64,000 nucleotides of DNA. Origin: Streptomyces tuirus (lineage in GTDB: Bacteria > Actinomycetota > Actinomycetes > Streptomycetales > Streptomycetaceae). The position numbers and the translations under genes are program-made. Shown in pieces: positions 30,878 to 39,625 of this stretch (within the stretch, counting starts at the first letter, position 1; each line of letters opens with the position of its first letter). The notes beneath the pieces were generated by a model. That model was given only the letters and a program-made list of their open reading frames with translations. It had not been told where the DNA came from and ran no database searches. Location of the stretch: the NCBI RefSeq assembly GCF_014701095.1, contig NZ_AP023439.1:2406001-2470000 (forward strand), in the 5' to 3' direction.

Positions 30878-32217
30878 CCCACAGACAGCTGCACCTCAAC
30901 GCGTTCCTGATGAACACCGGCCACCACGAGGCGTCGTGGCGGCTGCCGGAGAGCGACCCGTACGCGAGTGTCGACCTGGCCCACTACGTACGGCTCGCCC
31001 GGATCGCCGAGCGCGGCACGTTCGACTCGCTGTTCCTCGCCGACGGCCCGCAGCTGTGGAGCAGCGTGGGCCAGCGGCCCGCCGGGGCGCTGGAGCCGAT
31101 CACGCTGCTGACCGCGCTGGCGACGGCGACCGAGCACATCGGCCTGATCGCCACGGCCTCCACCTCGTACAACTCGCCGTACAACCTGGCCCGCAAGTTC
31201 GCCACGCTGGACCACCTCAGCGGCGGCCGGGCGGGCTGGAACATCGTCACCACCGCCGGCGCCGAGGCCGCCCGGAACTTCGGTCTGGACGCCGAACCGG
31301 CACACGCCGAGCGGTACGCGCGGGCCGCCGAGTTCCTCGACGTCGCGCTGAAGCTGTGGGACAGCTGGGAGGACGACGCGATCGTCGCCGACAAGGCGGC
31401 GGGGGTGTGGGGCGACGACGCGAAGATCCACCCGCCCCGGCACCAGGGGCGCTTCTTCAGCGTGGAAGGGGCGCTCAACGTGCCCCGCTCGCCCCAGGGT
31501 TACCCGCTGCTCGTGCAGGCCGGCTCCTCCGAGGACGGCAAGCGGTTCGCCGCGCGCTACGCGGAGGCCGTGTTCACCGCCCAGCAGACCATCGAGGACG
31601 CGCGGGCCTTCTACGCCGACCTCAAGGCCCGGACGGTCGCGGCCGGCCGGGACGCCGACCACGTCAAGGTGCTGCCGGGCATCGTCCCGGTGATCGGCTC
31701 CACGGAGGCCGAGGCGCTGGCGAAGGAGCGGGTCCTGGAGGACCACATCGTGCACGCGCACGGAGTGCGCCATCTGGAGCGGCTGCTGCACCTGGAGCCC
31801 GGCACCCTCGACCTGGACGGTCAGCTCCCCTCCGACCTGCCGCCGGAGAGCGCCATCGAGGGCGCCAAGAGCCGCTACACGCTCATCGTCGAGCTGGCCC
31901 GGCGCGAGCGGCTCACCGTCCGGCAGCTGATCGGGCGGCTGGGCGGCGGGCGCGGGCACCTCACCTTCGCCGGCACGCCCGAGCAGGTCGCCGACACCAT
32001 CGAGCTCTGGTTCGAGTCGGGCGCCGCGGACGGCTTCAACATCATGCCCGCCGTACTGCCGTCCGGCCTGGAGACCTTCGTCGACCACGTCGTCCCCATC
32101 CTGCGCGCCCGCGGGCTGCTGCGCACCGGGTACGGCGACGCCGGCCGCACCCTGCGGGAGCGCTACGGCCTCCCCCGCCCCGCCAACCAGCACGTCGCCG
32201 CCCCGGCTCTCGTCTGA
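30874..32217 (+). CDS. FMN-dependent monooxygenase, NtaA/SnaA/DszA family
   Basis: This 447-residue luciferase-like flavin monooxygenase is a (beta/alpha)8 barrel that uses FMNH2 from a separate reductase. Typical segments are HLNAFLMNTGHHEASWR, LARKFATLDHLSGGRAGWNIVTT, NFGLD, YPLLVQAGSS and AGTPEQVADTIELWF. The family includes NtaA, DszA and dimethylsulfone monooxygenases. In this operon the likely job is cleaving a C-S bond of an imported organosulfur compound. No flavin reductase gene is next to it. ATG overlaps the ssuB stop by 4 bases. Confidence 0.9.
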   Translation: MTHRQLHLNAFLMNTGHHEASWRLPESDPYASVDLAHYVRLARIAERGTFDSLFLADGPQLWSSVGQRPAGALEPITLLTALATATEHIGLIATASTSYNSPYNLARKFATLDHLSGGRAGWNIVTTAGAEAARNFGLDAEPAHAERYARAAEFLDVALKLWDSWEDDAIVADKAAGVWGDDAKIHPPRHQGRFFSVEGALNVPRSPQGYPLLVQAGSSEDGKRFAARYAEAVFTAQQTIEDARAFYADLKARTVAAGRDADHVKVLPGIVPVIGSTEAEALAKERVLEDHIVHAHGVRHLERLLHLEPGTLDLDGQLPSDLPPESAIEGAKSRYTLIVELARRERLTVRQLIGRLGGGRGHLTFAGTPEQVADTIELWFESGAADGFNIMPAVLPSGLETFVDHVVPILRARGLLRTGYGDAGRTLRERYGLPRPANQHVAAPALV

Positions 32218-32244
32218 TCCACCCCCGTCCGGAAGGAACCCGTC

Positions 32245-33138
32245 ATGACCATCGAGATCCACAAGGTCACCGCGAACATCGGCGCCCGTGTCGAGGGCGT
32301 CGACCTCACCCGGCCCCTCGGCCAGGAGACCTCCGCCGCCCTGCGCGAGGCGCTCAACGCCCACAAGGCCCTGGTCTTCGACGCGGAAGGCCTGGACGAC
32401 GCCGGCCAGCAGGCCTTCGTCCGCCACTTCGGTGACATCACCACCGCCCATCCGACGGTGTCCGCCGTCGACGGCGCCCCGAACGTGCTGCCCGTCGACA
32501 GCGAGGGCGGACGGGCCGCCAACCACTGGCACACCGACGTCACCTTCGTGCTGAACCCGCCGCAGGCCACCAGTCTGCGCAGCGTCACCGTGCCGCCCTA
32601 CGGCGGCGAGACGCTGATCGCCAGCTCGGCCGCCGCCTACCGCAACCTGCCGGAGTCGCTGCGGAGCCTCGCCGACACCCTGTGGGCCGAGCACACCAAC
32701 GACTACGACTACGCCGTCCCCGAGGAGGACGTCGACGAGGAGCAGGCCGCCCGGCGCGCCCAGTTCACCTCGATCAAGTACCGCACGGTCCACCCCGTGG
32801 TGCGCGTCCACCCGCTGACCGGCGAGCGCGGGCTGTTCATCGGCGGCTTCGCCCAGCGGATCGTGGGGCTCTCGCCCGGCGAGTCCCGCAAGATCCTCGA
32901 CCTGCTCCAGGCGTACGTCACCCGGCCGGAGAACATCCTGCGCCACCGTTGGTCGCCGAACCAGCTCGTCCTGTTCGACAACCGCATCACCCAGCACTAC
33001 GCCGTCGACAACTACGACGGGCGGCCCCGGCGCCTGCACCGGGTGACCGTGGCCGGGGACATCCCCGTGGGGGTCGAGGGGAAGGAGAGCTACGTCATCG
33101 AGGGCGACGCCTCGCACTACTCACCGGTCGCCGCCTAG
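32245..33138 (+). CDS. TauD/TfdA-family Fe(II)/2-oxoglutarate dioxygenase
   Basis: The 297-residue enzyme would hydroxylate the carbon next to sulfur so that sulfite or sulfate is released. The facial triad is HTD in NHWHTDVTF and the distal His in ITQHYAVD. The 2-oxoglutarate-binding Arg is in the following GRPRRLHRVTVAGD. EIHKVTANIGARVEGVDLTRPL is the conserved family start. It may act on taurine-like sulfonates or alkyl sulfates. It is the last gene of the operon; a hairpin terminator follows 33 bases later. Confidence 0.92.
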   Translation: MTIEIHKVTANIGARVEGVDLTRPLGQETSAALREALNAHKALVFDAEGLDDAGQQAFVRHFGDITTAHPTVSAVDGAPNVLPVDSEGGRAANHWHTDVTFVLNPPQATSLRSVTVPPYGGETLIASSAAAYRNLPESLRSLADTLWAEHTNDYDYAVPEEDVDEEQAARRAQFTSIKYRTVHPVVRVHPLTGERGLFIGGFAQRIVGLSPGESRKILDLLQAYVTRPENILRHRWSPNQLVLFDNRITQHYAVDNYDGRPRRLHRVTVAGDIPVGVEGKESYVIEGDASHYSPVAA

Positions 33139-33170
33139 CCACACAGAGCGACGCGACTGTCCGGATGGTG

Positions 33171-33202
33171 GGATGCCTCTCCGTGTGAGCGGAGAGGCAT
33201 CC
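33171..33202 (+). terminator. Terminator of the sulfonate operon
   Basis: Perfect 13-bp stem GGATGCCTCTCCG with loop TGTGAG, just after the dioxygenase gene. Confidence 0.8.
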
Positions 33203-33258
33203 GAGACTGGCGGCGTTTTTGCCTCGTACGTCTCTCACGCATAGGACGAGCCGCGCCC

Positions 33259-34647
33259 ATGCCCAGCAGCACCACCACGGGGACTCCGCCCAGTACGGAC
33301 GGCACCTCCCTGTCCCACGGCCTGAAGCAGCGCCACCTGTCGATGATCGCCCTCGGCGGGGTGATCGGAGCCGGTCTGTTCGTCGGCTCCGGTGCCGGTA
33401 TCGCCGCGGCCGGTCCGTCCATCGTGGTCGCCTACGCCCTCTCCGGTGTCCTCGTGATGCTGGTGATGCGGATGCTCGGCGAGATGTCGGCCGCGTATCC
33501 GTCGTCGGGGTCGTTCTCGGCGCACGCGGAGCGGGCGATCGGCCCCTGGGCCGGCTTCACCGCCGGCTGGTCCTTCTGGGTGCTGCTCTGCACGGCCGTC
33601 GGCCTGGAGGGCATCGGCGCAGCGAAGATCGTCAGCGGCTGGCTGCCGGGCACGCCGGAGTGGGCGTGGGTCGCGCTGTTCATGGTCGTCTTCTGCGGCA
33701 CGAACCTCGCGGCCGTGAAGAACTTCGGCGAGTTCGAGTTCTGGTTCGCGGCGCTGAAGGTCGGCGCGATCACCCTGTTCCTGGTGCTCGGCGTCCTGGC
33801 GATCCTCGGGATCCTGCCCGGCACGGACTCCCCCGGCGCGAGCCACCTCACGGACTTCATGCCGAACGGCGGCGAGGGCCTGGTCATCGGCCTGCTCGCG
33901 TCGGTCTTCGCCTACGGCGGCCTGGAGACGGTCACCATCGCGGCGGCCGAGTCGGAGAACCCCGTCAAGGGCGTCGCGAGCGCGGTCCGCACCGCGATGT
34001 GGCGCATCGCGCTGTTCTACATCGGCTCGATGGCCGTCATCGTCACGCTGGTGCCGTGGGACTCCAAGGAGGTCGTGGAGAAGGGACCGTACGTCGCCGC
34101 CCTCGACGAGCTCGGCATCCCGGGCGCCGGCCAGATGATGAACGTGGTCGTCCTGGTCGCCCTGCTGTCCGCGATGAACGCCAACATCTACGGCGCCTCC
34201 CGCATCGCCTACTCCCTCGTCGACCGCGGCCAGGGCCCCAAGGGGCTGGGCCGGGTCTCGGGCGGGGTGCCGCGGATCGCCGTGCTGGCGTCCTCCGTCT
34301 TCGGGTTCCTGTGCGTGCTGCTGAGCTACTGGCGGCCCGACGACGTCTTCGCCTGGCTGCTGAACATGATCGGCGCGGTCATCCTGGTCGTCTGGATCCT
34401 CATCGCCGTCTCGCAGCTGCGCCTGCGCCGCCGCCTGGAGCGCGAGGCGCCCGAGAAGCTGGCCGTGCGCATGTGGGCGTTCCCGTGGCTGACGTGGGTC
34501 GCCCTGGCCGGCATGGCCGCGGTCTTCGTCCTGATGGCCCGGGAGCCGGACACGCGGGTGCAGCTGTACTCGACGGGCGCGATGATCCTGGTCCTGGCGG
34601 CCGTGGGCTATGCCTGGCAGAAGGCACGCGCCAGGGTCCGGAGCTGA
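33259..34647 (+). CDS. Amino acid permease (AAT family), copy 2
   Basis: The 462-residue transporter has about 12 helices and is closely related to the permease at 21-22.5 kb. It shares LKQRHLSMIALGGVIGAGLFVGSG, MLVMRMLGEMSAA, NFGEFEFWFAALKVG, AAESENPVKG and VPWDSKE. It is a proton-coupled amino-acid importer of unknown specificity; in this place it could carry a sulfur amino acid, but that is a guess. Its TGA abuts the stop of the convergent NLR gene (TGATCA), leaving no space for a terminator. Confidence 0.9.
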   Translation: MPSSTTTGTPPSTDGTSLSHGLKQRHLSMIALGGVIGAGLFVGSGAGIAAAGPSIVVAYALSGVLVMLVMRMLGEMSAAYPSSGSFSAHAERAIGPWAGFTAGWSFWVLLCTAVGLEGIGAAKIVSGWLPGTPEWAWVALFMVVFCGTNLAAVKNFGEFEFWFAALKVGAITLFLVLGVLAILGILPGTDSPGASHLTDFMPNGGEGLVIGLLASVFAYGGLETVTIAAAESENPVKGVASAVRTAMWRIALFYIGSMAVIVTLVPWDSKEVVEKGPYVAALDELGIPGAGQMMNVVVLVALLSAMNANIYGASRIAYSLVDRGQGPKGLGRVSGGVPRIAVLASSVFGFLCVLLSYWRPDDVFAWLLNMIGAVILVVWILIAVSQLRLRRRLEREAPEKLAVRMWAFPWLTWVALAGMAAVFVLMAREPDTRVQLYSTGAMILVLAAVGYAWQKARARVRS

Positions 34648-36840
34648 TCAGCCCCGGGCCTCGGCCTGCCAGGCGGCGACCCAGGCCCGGTCAGCGGCGG
34701 CGAACGGGTGCTCGTGGCCGAGCACCCGCGCCCGGTGTTCGGACAGCTCCTTCATGATCCCGATGGCCTCGTCGGTCCTGCCCAGGCCGTGGGCGACGCG
34801 GGCGGTGAGGGAGGTGGCCGACAGGGTGAGGGGATGGTCCGGGCCCTGGAGCCGGTTCCGGTCCGCCAGCACCTGGCGGGCCATGGGTTCGGCCTCCTCA
34901 TGGCGGCCGAACATGAACAGGCCGCCCGCGTAGTCGTGCCGGGCCAGCACCGTCGTGGGATGGTCCGGGCCCAGGGCACGCTCCGCAGCCTCGACCAGCG
35001 CGGGGCCCTCCTCCTCGAACTCCCTTTCCTTGCCGAGCTGGGGCAGGATCTCGATCAGCCCGCACCAGATGAACAGCGCCTCCGCGCTCTCCTCTCCGAG
35101 CACCCGCCGGTAGCCGTCCAGCGCCCGCCTGCCCCAGCTTTCGGCCTCCTCGTCCCGGTCGAGCAGATCGAGCGCCTGGGAGAGCGCGGCACAGCTGTGG
35201 AGCGTGTCCACGTCCTCGGCACCCAGCAGAGTCTCCCGGCGTTCCAGTACCTCGCGGTGTGTCGCCTCGGCCTCGGCGAACCGTCCCATCCGGAACAGTG
35301 CCGTGCCCTGAAGGTGCTGGGCGTTCAGAACCAGCCTGTGCTCAGCGCCGAGGACGCCCCGCACGGCTTCGACGACCGTGGGCGCGAGCGCCAGTGCCGC
35401 CGCGTAGTCCCCCGAGTCGTAGACCTGCCGAAGGATCCGCACCCCGAGGGTTGCGGTCCGTTCGTCCGCGGCCACCGCGAGCAGTCTCGTCGCGTGCGGG
35501 GCCAGCAGCGCGAGCCGGCTGCGGCTCTCGGGCGAGTCGGCACCCTCCTCGGGCAGGGCGGCCTCCAGGAGGGAAGCCGCCGCTTCCGCGACGGCCGCCC
35601 GCCGGTCGTCCGGCACTCCCGCGGCAACGCTGTCGAGCAGCACTCCGTGGGCCAGTACGCAGCGCGCCCCGTCCACGTTGACCAGTTCGGTCAGCGAATG
35701 GTCGATCAGCCCTTTCAGTGCTGGTTCCAACTGCTGTGCCCCGACGGCGGGTTCCAGTCCGTCGAGGGTCACCTCCCCACGGGCGACCGGCAGCAGCACG
35801 CTCAGCGGCACGGGGTCCGCCGCCAGGAACGACAGCAGCCGCAAGAGCGTCGTCGCCTCGGGAAGCCCCTGTCCGGCCAGCGCGTCCAGCGACAACTGCC
35901 AGGTGCGGCCCACCAGTTGGCGGGACTGGCTGCCGCCCCGCCCGGCCGCGCCCCGGTCGACGATCACCGTCGACTCCTCGCCGAGCTTGCGGTCGTACTC
36001 GTCCATGGACCACGACTCCAGAAGTTGGTGGGCAAGGTGGGACCCGGCGAGTGTGAGCGCGAGGGGCAGGCGGCCCAGGCGCTCGGCGACCTTCCGTGCC
36101 GACTCCACATCGCCCGCGTCCGGCGCCAGGTCGCACAGCACCTGGGCCGCCTCCTCCAGCGGCAGGAGGCCCAGGGCATGCCGGTGCACGCCCGGCCCCC
36201 GCCACAGCGGCGACGTGGCATGGCGGGTCGTGACCAGTACGGTGCCGCGACCGCTGGTCCGGAGCCACGCGCCGCTCTCCAGGACCGTCGGATCGTCGGC
36301 GTTGTCCAGGACGAGAAGCCAGGGGTCGGCGGAGTGGTCGAGGTAGTGCCAGACGAGGTCGGCGGCAGCGCGCCGGCCCGCCGCGGCGGCTGCGAGCTCA
36401 CCGGCCTCCGCACCACGGTCGCCGGCCACCGCCAGCATCCCGGCGCGCAGCGACATCAGCTCGGAGGCGTTGACCCAGAAGCCGACACGGCCGTGCTCGC
36501 GTACCGCCTCGTTGAAGAGCCAGTACGCCAGCGCGGTCTTGCCGCAGCCGCCCATGCCGTACACGACGTGGACGTCACCGCCGGCTCCGGCAACCGCCGC
36601 GCCGAGCTTCTCGCGGAGTTCTTCCCGGTCGCGGAGGATGCCTGGCGCCCGGCCGACCAGGGGCATCCGCACCGAGTCCGGGGCGGCCTGCCCGGCCCCG
36701 GCCGAGGGCACGACTTGGCGTCCGAAGAGCGGTCCGCCCGCCCCGGCGCCGTAGTGATGATGATGTTCCTCGATGTACTGATCACCGGACGTCTGGAAGA
36801 TCCGCCCCTGCCCCGAGGCCCGGGCGCCGAGTTCGCTCAT
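34648..36840 (-). CDS. NLR-type NTPase with TPRs and N-terminal RHIM-like amyloid motif
   Basis: The 730-residue protein is built like an NLR. Residues 10-24 (GQGRIFQTSGDQYIE) form a RHIM/BASS-like amyloid motif, followed by a His run and a linker. An NB-ARC-type STAND NTPase comes next, with P-loop GMGGCGKT at 95-102, Walker B WLLVLDNADD, sensor VLVTTRHA and the GLPL-like RLPLALTLAGSHLA. A winged-helix region follows, then C-terminal tetratricopeptide repeats from about residue 490 (for example RMGRFAEAEATHREVLERRETLLG and FGRHEEAEPMARQVLADRNRL). ATG at 36840 overlaps the upstream gene's stop (ATGA). The TPRs would sense a ligand; oligomerisation would then template amyloid in the partner. 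The architecture is plain; activity is inferred. Confidence 0.9.
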   Translation of the reverse strand: MSELGARASGQGRIFQTSGDQYIEEHHHHYGAGAGGPLFGRQVVPSAGAGQAAPDSVRMPLVGRAPGILRDREELREKLGAAVAGAGGDVHVVYGMGGCGKTALAYWLFNEAVREHGRVGFWVNASELMSLRAGMLAVAGDRGAEAGELAAAAAGRRAAADLVWHYLDHSADPWLLVLDNADDPTVLESGAWLRTSGRGTVLVTTRHATSPLWRGPGVHRHALGLLPLEEAAQVLCDLAPDAGDVESARKVAERLGRLPLALTLAGSHLAHQLLESWSMDEYDRKLGEESTVIVDRGAAGRGGSQSRQLVGRTWQLSLDALAGQGLPEATTLLRLLSFLAADPVPLSVLLPVARGEVTLDGLEPAVGAQQLEPALKGLIDHSLTELVNVDGARCVLAHGVLLDSVAAGVPDDRRAAVAEAAASLLEAALPEEGADSPESRSRLALLAPHATRLLAVAADERTATLGVRILRQVYDSGDYAAALALAPTVVEAVRGVLGAEHRLVLNAQHLQGTALFRMGRFAEAEATHREVLERRETLLGAEDVDTLHSCAALSQALDLLDRDEEAESWGRRALDGYRRVLGEESAEALFIWCGLIEILPQLGKEREFEEEGPALVEAAERALGPDHPTTVLARHDYAGGLFMFGRHEEAEPMARQVLADRNRLQGPDHPLTLSATSLTARVAHGLGRTDEAIGIMKELSEHRARVLGHEHPFAAADRAWVAAWQAEARG

Positions 36841-37256
36841 CGTTCGGTGATGTGCTGGTCGCGGCCGGCCTGGTAGACCCGGCCGCTGCCGGAGGCCTCG
36901 GCGCGCAGCCGGACCTCCACCGTCGTGTGGGCCGGGGAGAGCTCGGGGTTCAACTCGGCGAGGATCCGGCGGAGTTCGCCGGCCACCTCGGGCCGGGCCA
37001 CCAGGAGGCGGCGCAGCCTCGCCTGCCATTCGGCGGTGAGCTCGGCCTCGGTGTCGGTGTCTCCCGACTCGCGGGCGAGCAGCAGGTCCTCGCGAGTGGC
37101 CTCGAGTTCACCGCCCACGGTCTCGGCCCGGTCGGGCTGGAAGCGCCGCCAGAGGGTGAGAACTCCCTCGCGGGCCGACTCCCAGGCCTGGCCGGCCATC
37201 AGCGTCACCATCGTCGTACCCGCGGTTCTGGCGAGTTCGGCGATCTCGGGCCCCAT
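36837..37256 (-). CDS. Bell-like helical effector with C-terminal RHIM-like amyloid motif
   Basis: The 139-residue protein has an all-helical N-terminal domain. A small hydrophobic helix (LARTAGTTMVTLMAGQAWESAREG) is followed by charged helices (ELEATREDLLLARE..., AEWQARLRRLLVARPEVAGELRRILAEL). It ends with GRVYQAGRDQHITER, a RHIM-like motif at residues 125-139 that matches the motif of the neighbouring NLR (xQxxxDQxI core). This is the layout of Bell-domain proteins, proposed pore-forming or lytic effectors switched on by amyloid templating from a paired NLR. It is upstream of the NLR gene with a 4-base overlap. The Bell assignment is by pattern memory and needs a profile search. Confidence 0.75.
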   Translation of the reverse strand: MGPEIAELARTAGTTMVTLMAGQAWESAREGVLTLWRRFQPDRAETVGGELEATREDLLLARESGDTDTEAELTAEWQARLRRLLVARPEVAGELRRILAELNPELSPAHTTVEVRLRAEASGSGRVYQAGRDQHITER

Positions 37257-37354
37257 GGCCGCCCCCCTTTCCTACGAGACCCGATAGTAGGTCGCCCTCG
37301 GTCCACTGCGCACTGCCCTTCTGCGCGCCTACCGCACCGTGACACTCTTGCTGC

Positions 37355-37360
37355 TAGCGT
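37355..37360 (+). promoter_or_regulatory. -10 element of sodF
   Basis: TAGCGT is placed so that transcription would begin near 37366-37368, inside the Nur operator. Confidence 0.5.
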
Positions 37361-37364
37361 GTAC

Positions 37365-37381
37365 TTGCAAGTTCATTGCAA
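37365..37381 (+). promoter_or_regulatory. Nur (nickel) operator of sodF
   Basis: TTGCAA-GTTCA-TTGCAA fits the consensus tTGCaa-N5-ttGCAA that I recall for the nickel-responsive Fur-family regulator Nur of S. coelicolor. It overlaps the expected transcription start, so Ni-Nur would block sodF when nickel is plentiful and NiSOD is in use. Confidence 0.85.
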
Positions 37382-37407
37382 TAAGAGGTCCGGAGGGGAT
37401 CCCGCCC

Positions 37408-38055
37408 ATGCCCGTCTACACGTTGCCCGAGCTCCCGTACGACTACTCCACGCTCGCCCCCGTGATCAGCCCCGAGATCATCGAGCTGCACCACGACAAG
37501 CACCACGCGGCCTATGTGAAGGGTGCCAACGACACGCTGGAGCAGCTCGCGGAGGCGCGGGACAAGGAGGCGTGGGGGGCGATCAACGGGCTGGAGAAGA
37601 ACCTGGCCTTCCACCTGTCCGGGCACATCCTGCACAGCATCTACTGGCAGAACATGACCGGCCCGAAGGACGGTGGCGGGGAGCCGCTGGCCGCCGACGG
37701 TGTGGGGGAGCTCGCCGACGCCATCGTCGAGTCGTTCGGGTCGTTCGCCGGCTTCAAGGCGCAGCTGACCAAGGCCGCCGCGACCACGCAGGGCTCGGGC
37801 TGGGGCGTGCTCGCCCATGAGCCGCTGAGCGGGCGGCTGATCGTGGAGCAGGTCTACGACCACCAGGGCAACGTCGGCCAGGGCGCCACCCCGATCCTGG
37901 TCTTCGACGCCTGGGAGCACGCCTTCTACCTGCAGTACAAGAACCAGAAGGTCGACTTCATCGAGGCGATGTGGCAGGTCGTCAACTGGCAGGACGTGGC
38001 GCGCCGTTACGAGGCCGCCAAGTCCCGGACGGACGTGCTGCTGCTGGCTCCCTGA
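37408..38055 (+). CDS. sodF: Iron-type superoxide dismutase
   Basis: This cytoplasmic Fe/Mn-family superoxide dismutase has 215 residues. Metal-binding segments are visible: His28 in [12 protein letters not shown], His in HLSGHILHS, and Asp/His in [28 protein letters not shown] is conserved. In Streptomyces this enzyme is the backup for the nickel enzyme and is repressed by Nur; the operator upstream supports that. ATG at 37408 has GGAGGGG upstream. Ca 65 bases downstream is a terminator. Confidence 0.95.
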   Translation: MPVYTLPELPYDYSTLAPVISPEIIELHHDKHHAAYVKGANDTLEQLAEARDKEAWGAINGLEKNLAFHLSGHILHSIYWQNMTGPKDGGGEPLAADGVGELADAIVESFGSFAGFKAQLTKAAATTQGSGWGVLAHEPLSGRLIVEQVYDHQGNVGQGATPILVFDAWEHAFYLQYKNQKVDFIEAMWQVVNWQDVARRYEAAKSRTDVLLLAP

Positions 38056-38121
38056 GGCCGCTAGGAGCGTCCTGCCTCGTGATCGTCTTCTCACCCTTCA
38101 CGGAGGCGGGCGGAAAGAAGG

Positions 38122-38154
38122 AGGCCCCCGCGAGGACGTGACTCGCGGGGGCCT
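38122..38154 (+). terminator. Terminator of sodF
   Basis: Perfect 13-bp stem AGGCCCCCGCGAG with a 7-base loop, 66 bases beyond the sodF stop. Confidence 0.8.
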
Positions 38155-38159
38155 TCCCG

Positions 38160-39625
38160 TGTGGGGGGTGCCCCTATGACTTTGGTCAAGGGGTGGTCGG
38201 GGTTGGTGGTTGGTAGAAGGTGCCGTCGCGGAGCATCGCGAAGAGCACGTCGGCTCGGCGTCGGGCGAGGCAGAGGATGGCCTGGGTGTGGTGCTTTCCC
38301 TGGGCGATCTTCTTGTCGTAGTAGGTGCGGGAGGCCGGGTCGGCCAGTGCGGCGAACGCGGAGAGGAAGAAGGCGCGTTTGAGCTGCTTGTTTCCTCTCC
38401 GTGAGGGCTGTTCCCCGCGGATGGAGGACCCGGAGGTCCGGGTCGCCGGAGCGAGGCCGGCGTAGGCGGCGAGGTGGGCGGCGGACGGGAACGCGGTGCC
38501 GTCACCGACGTCGATGAGGATGCGGGCTCCGGTCCTGATGCCGATGCCGGGCATGGACATCAGGACCTTGGAAAGAGGGTGGGCCTCCAGGAGTTCCTCG
38601 ATCCGGTGGGCCAGCAGTTTGCGCTGGTCGAGCACGGCCTGGAGCGAGGAGGCGAGGCTGGGGACGATCAGCGCGGCCGCATCCGTGCCCGGGACGACGA
38701 CGGTCTGTTCGTCCAGCGCGGAGAACACGTCGTCGATCAGCCGTTCGGCCATCCTGGGCGCCTTCGGCCGGATCAGGGTGACGAGCCGTCGGCGTCCGGC
38801 CTTGCGGATCTGGGCCGGCGAGCCGAACTGGTCCAGCAGCCTGAGCACGGCCGGGTGCTGCATGCGCGGGCCCAGGACCCGTTCCAGATGCGGGTGGATC
38901 TGCGTGAACAGGCCCCGCAGCCGGTTGGACAGGCGAGTCGCTTCGGCGGCGAGGTCGTCGTCGAAGCCGACGAGCATCTGCAGCTCGGCGATCGTCTCGT
39001 CGTCGAGGTCGACCGACCGCAGCGTGTGAGGCATTGCCCGGGCGGCGTCGGCGATGATGAACGCGTCCTTCGCGTCGGTCTTTGCCTCGCCGGGGTAGAG
39101 GTCGGCGATCCGCCGCATGGTCAGGCCGGGCAGATAGGCGACATGGCAGCCGAGCTCGCGGGCGACGGTCAGCGGCAGGGCGCCGATGGAGGCGACCTGG
39201 TCGACGATGACGAGAACGGTGCCGTGCTTGGCCTGCAGTTTGGCGAAGACCTCGCGGAGTTTGGGTTCGCTGTTGGGCAGTCTACGGTCGAAGGTCTTCT
39301 TCCCGGCCGGGGTGAGCGCGGTGGCGTGGTGTTCGCCCTTGCCGACGTCCAGGCCGAGGTAGACGTCGATGTCGCCGGTGTCGATCACGTGCGGTGTCCT
39401 CCGGTCGTACTCGTCCGGCCCTGCCACGGCACTGATCGCCACATCCACATTACGAAGAGCCTCCCGACCTGCGAAGAAGTCGGTGGTCATGCCCCTAATC
39501 AGCGGTCTGTCAGTGCCTCCGGAGCTGGTGACACCACCCCCCAGGCCATGCACTCGACAAGGGGAGGTAGTCATGCCAACTCCGAAGGCCGGTAACCCCG
39601 TTGCGGGGCTACGAAGACGGTAATG
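38160..39625 (-). mobile_element. IS110-family insertion sequence (approximate ends)
   Basis: One transposase gene is flanked by non-coding ends and sits between the sodF and phosphatase terminators, in what would otherwise be a short core gap. IS110 elements lack terminal inverted repeats, so the exact ends cannot be read here. The upstream non-coding end (39389 to about 39620) is of the size and place expected for the bridge-RNA gene. Confidence 0.75.
38186..39388 (-). CDS. IS110-family transposase (DEDD recombinase)
   Basis: The 400-residue protein has an N-terminal RuvC-like DEDD domain and a C-terminal Transposase_20 domain. DVYLGLDVGKGEHHATALTPAGK carries the first Asp, VIVDQVASIGAL the second acidic motif region, and EAKTDAKDAFIIADAAR the late Asp residues. 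The C-terminal part reads LMSMPGIGIRTGARILIDVGDGTAFPSAAHLAAYAGLAP, with the catalytic-Ser region SSIRGEQPSRRGNKQLKRAFFLSAFAAL. GTG at 39388 is chosen; upstream in-frame starts would run into the presumed bridge-RNA region. It appears intact. Confidence 0.92.
   Translation of the reverse strand: MIDTGDIDVYLGLDVGKGEHHATALTPAGKKTFDRRLPNSEPKLREVFAKLQAKHGTVLVIVDQVASIGALPLTVARELGCHVAYLPGLTMRRIADLYPGEAKTDAKDAFIIADAARAMPHTLRSVDLDDETIAELQMLVGFDDDLAAEATRLSNRLRGLFTQIHPHLERVLGPRMQHPAVLRLLDQFGSPAQIRKAGRRRLVTLIRPKAPRMAERLIDDVFSALDEQTVVVPGTDAAALIVPSLASSLQAVLDQRKLLAHRIEELLEAHPLSKVLMSMPGIGIRTGARILIDVGDGTAFPSAAHLAAYAGLAPATRTSGSSIRGEQPSRRGNKQLKRAFFLSAFAALADPASRTYYDKKIAQGKHHTQAILCLARRRADVLFAMLRDGTFYQPPTPTTP

Noticed and set aside
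30097..33117. 1006-codon minus-strand ORF
   Set aside because: It is antisense to ssuB, the monooxygenase and the dioxygenase, all of which have strong motifs.
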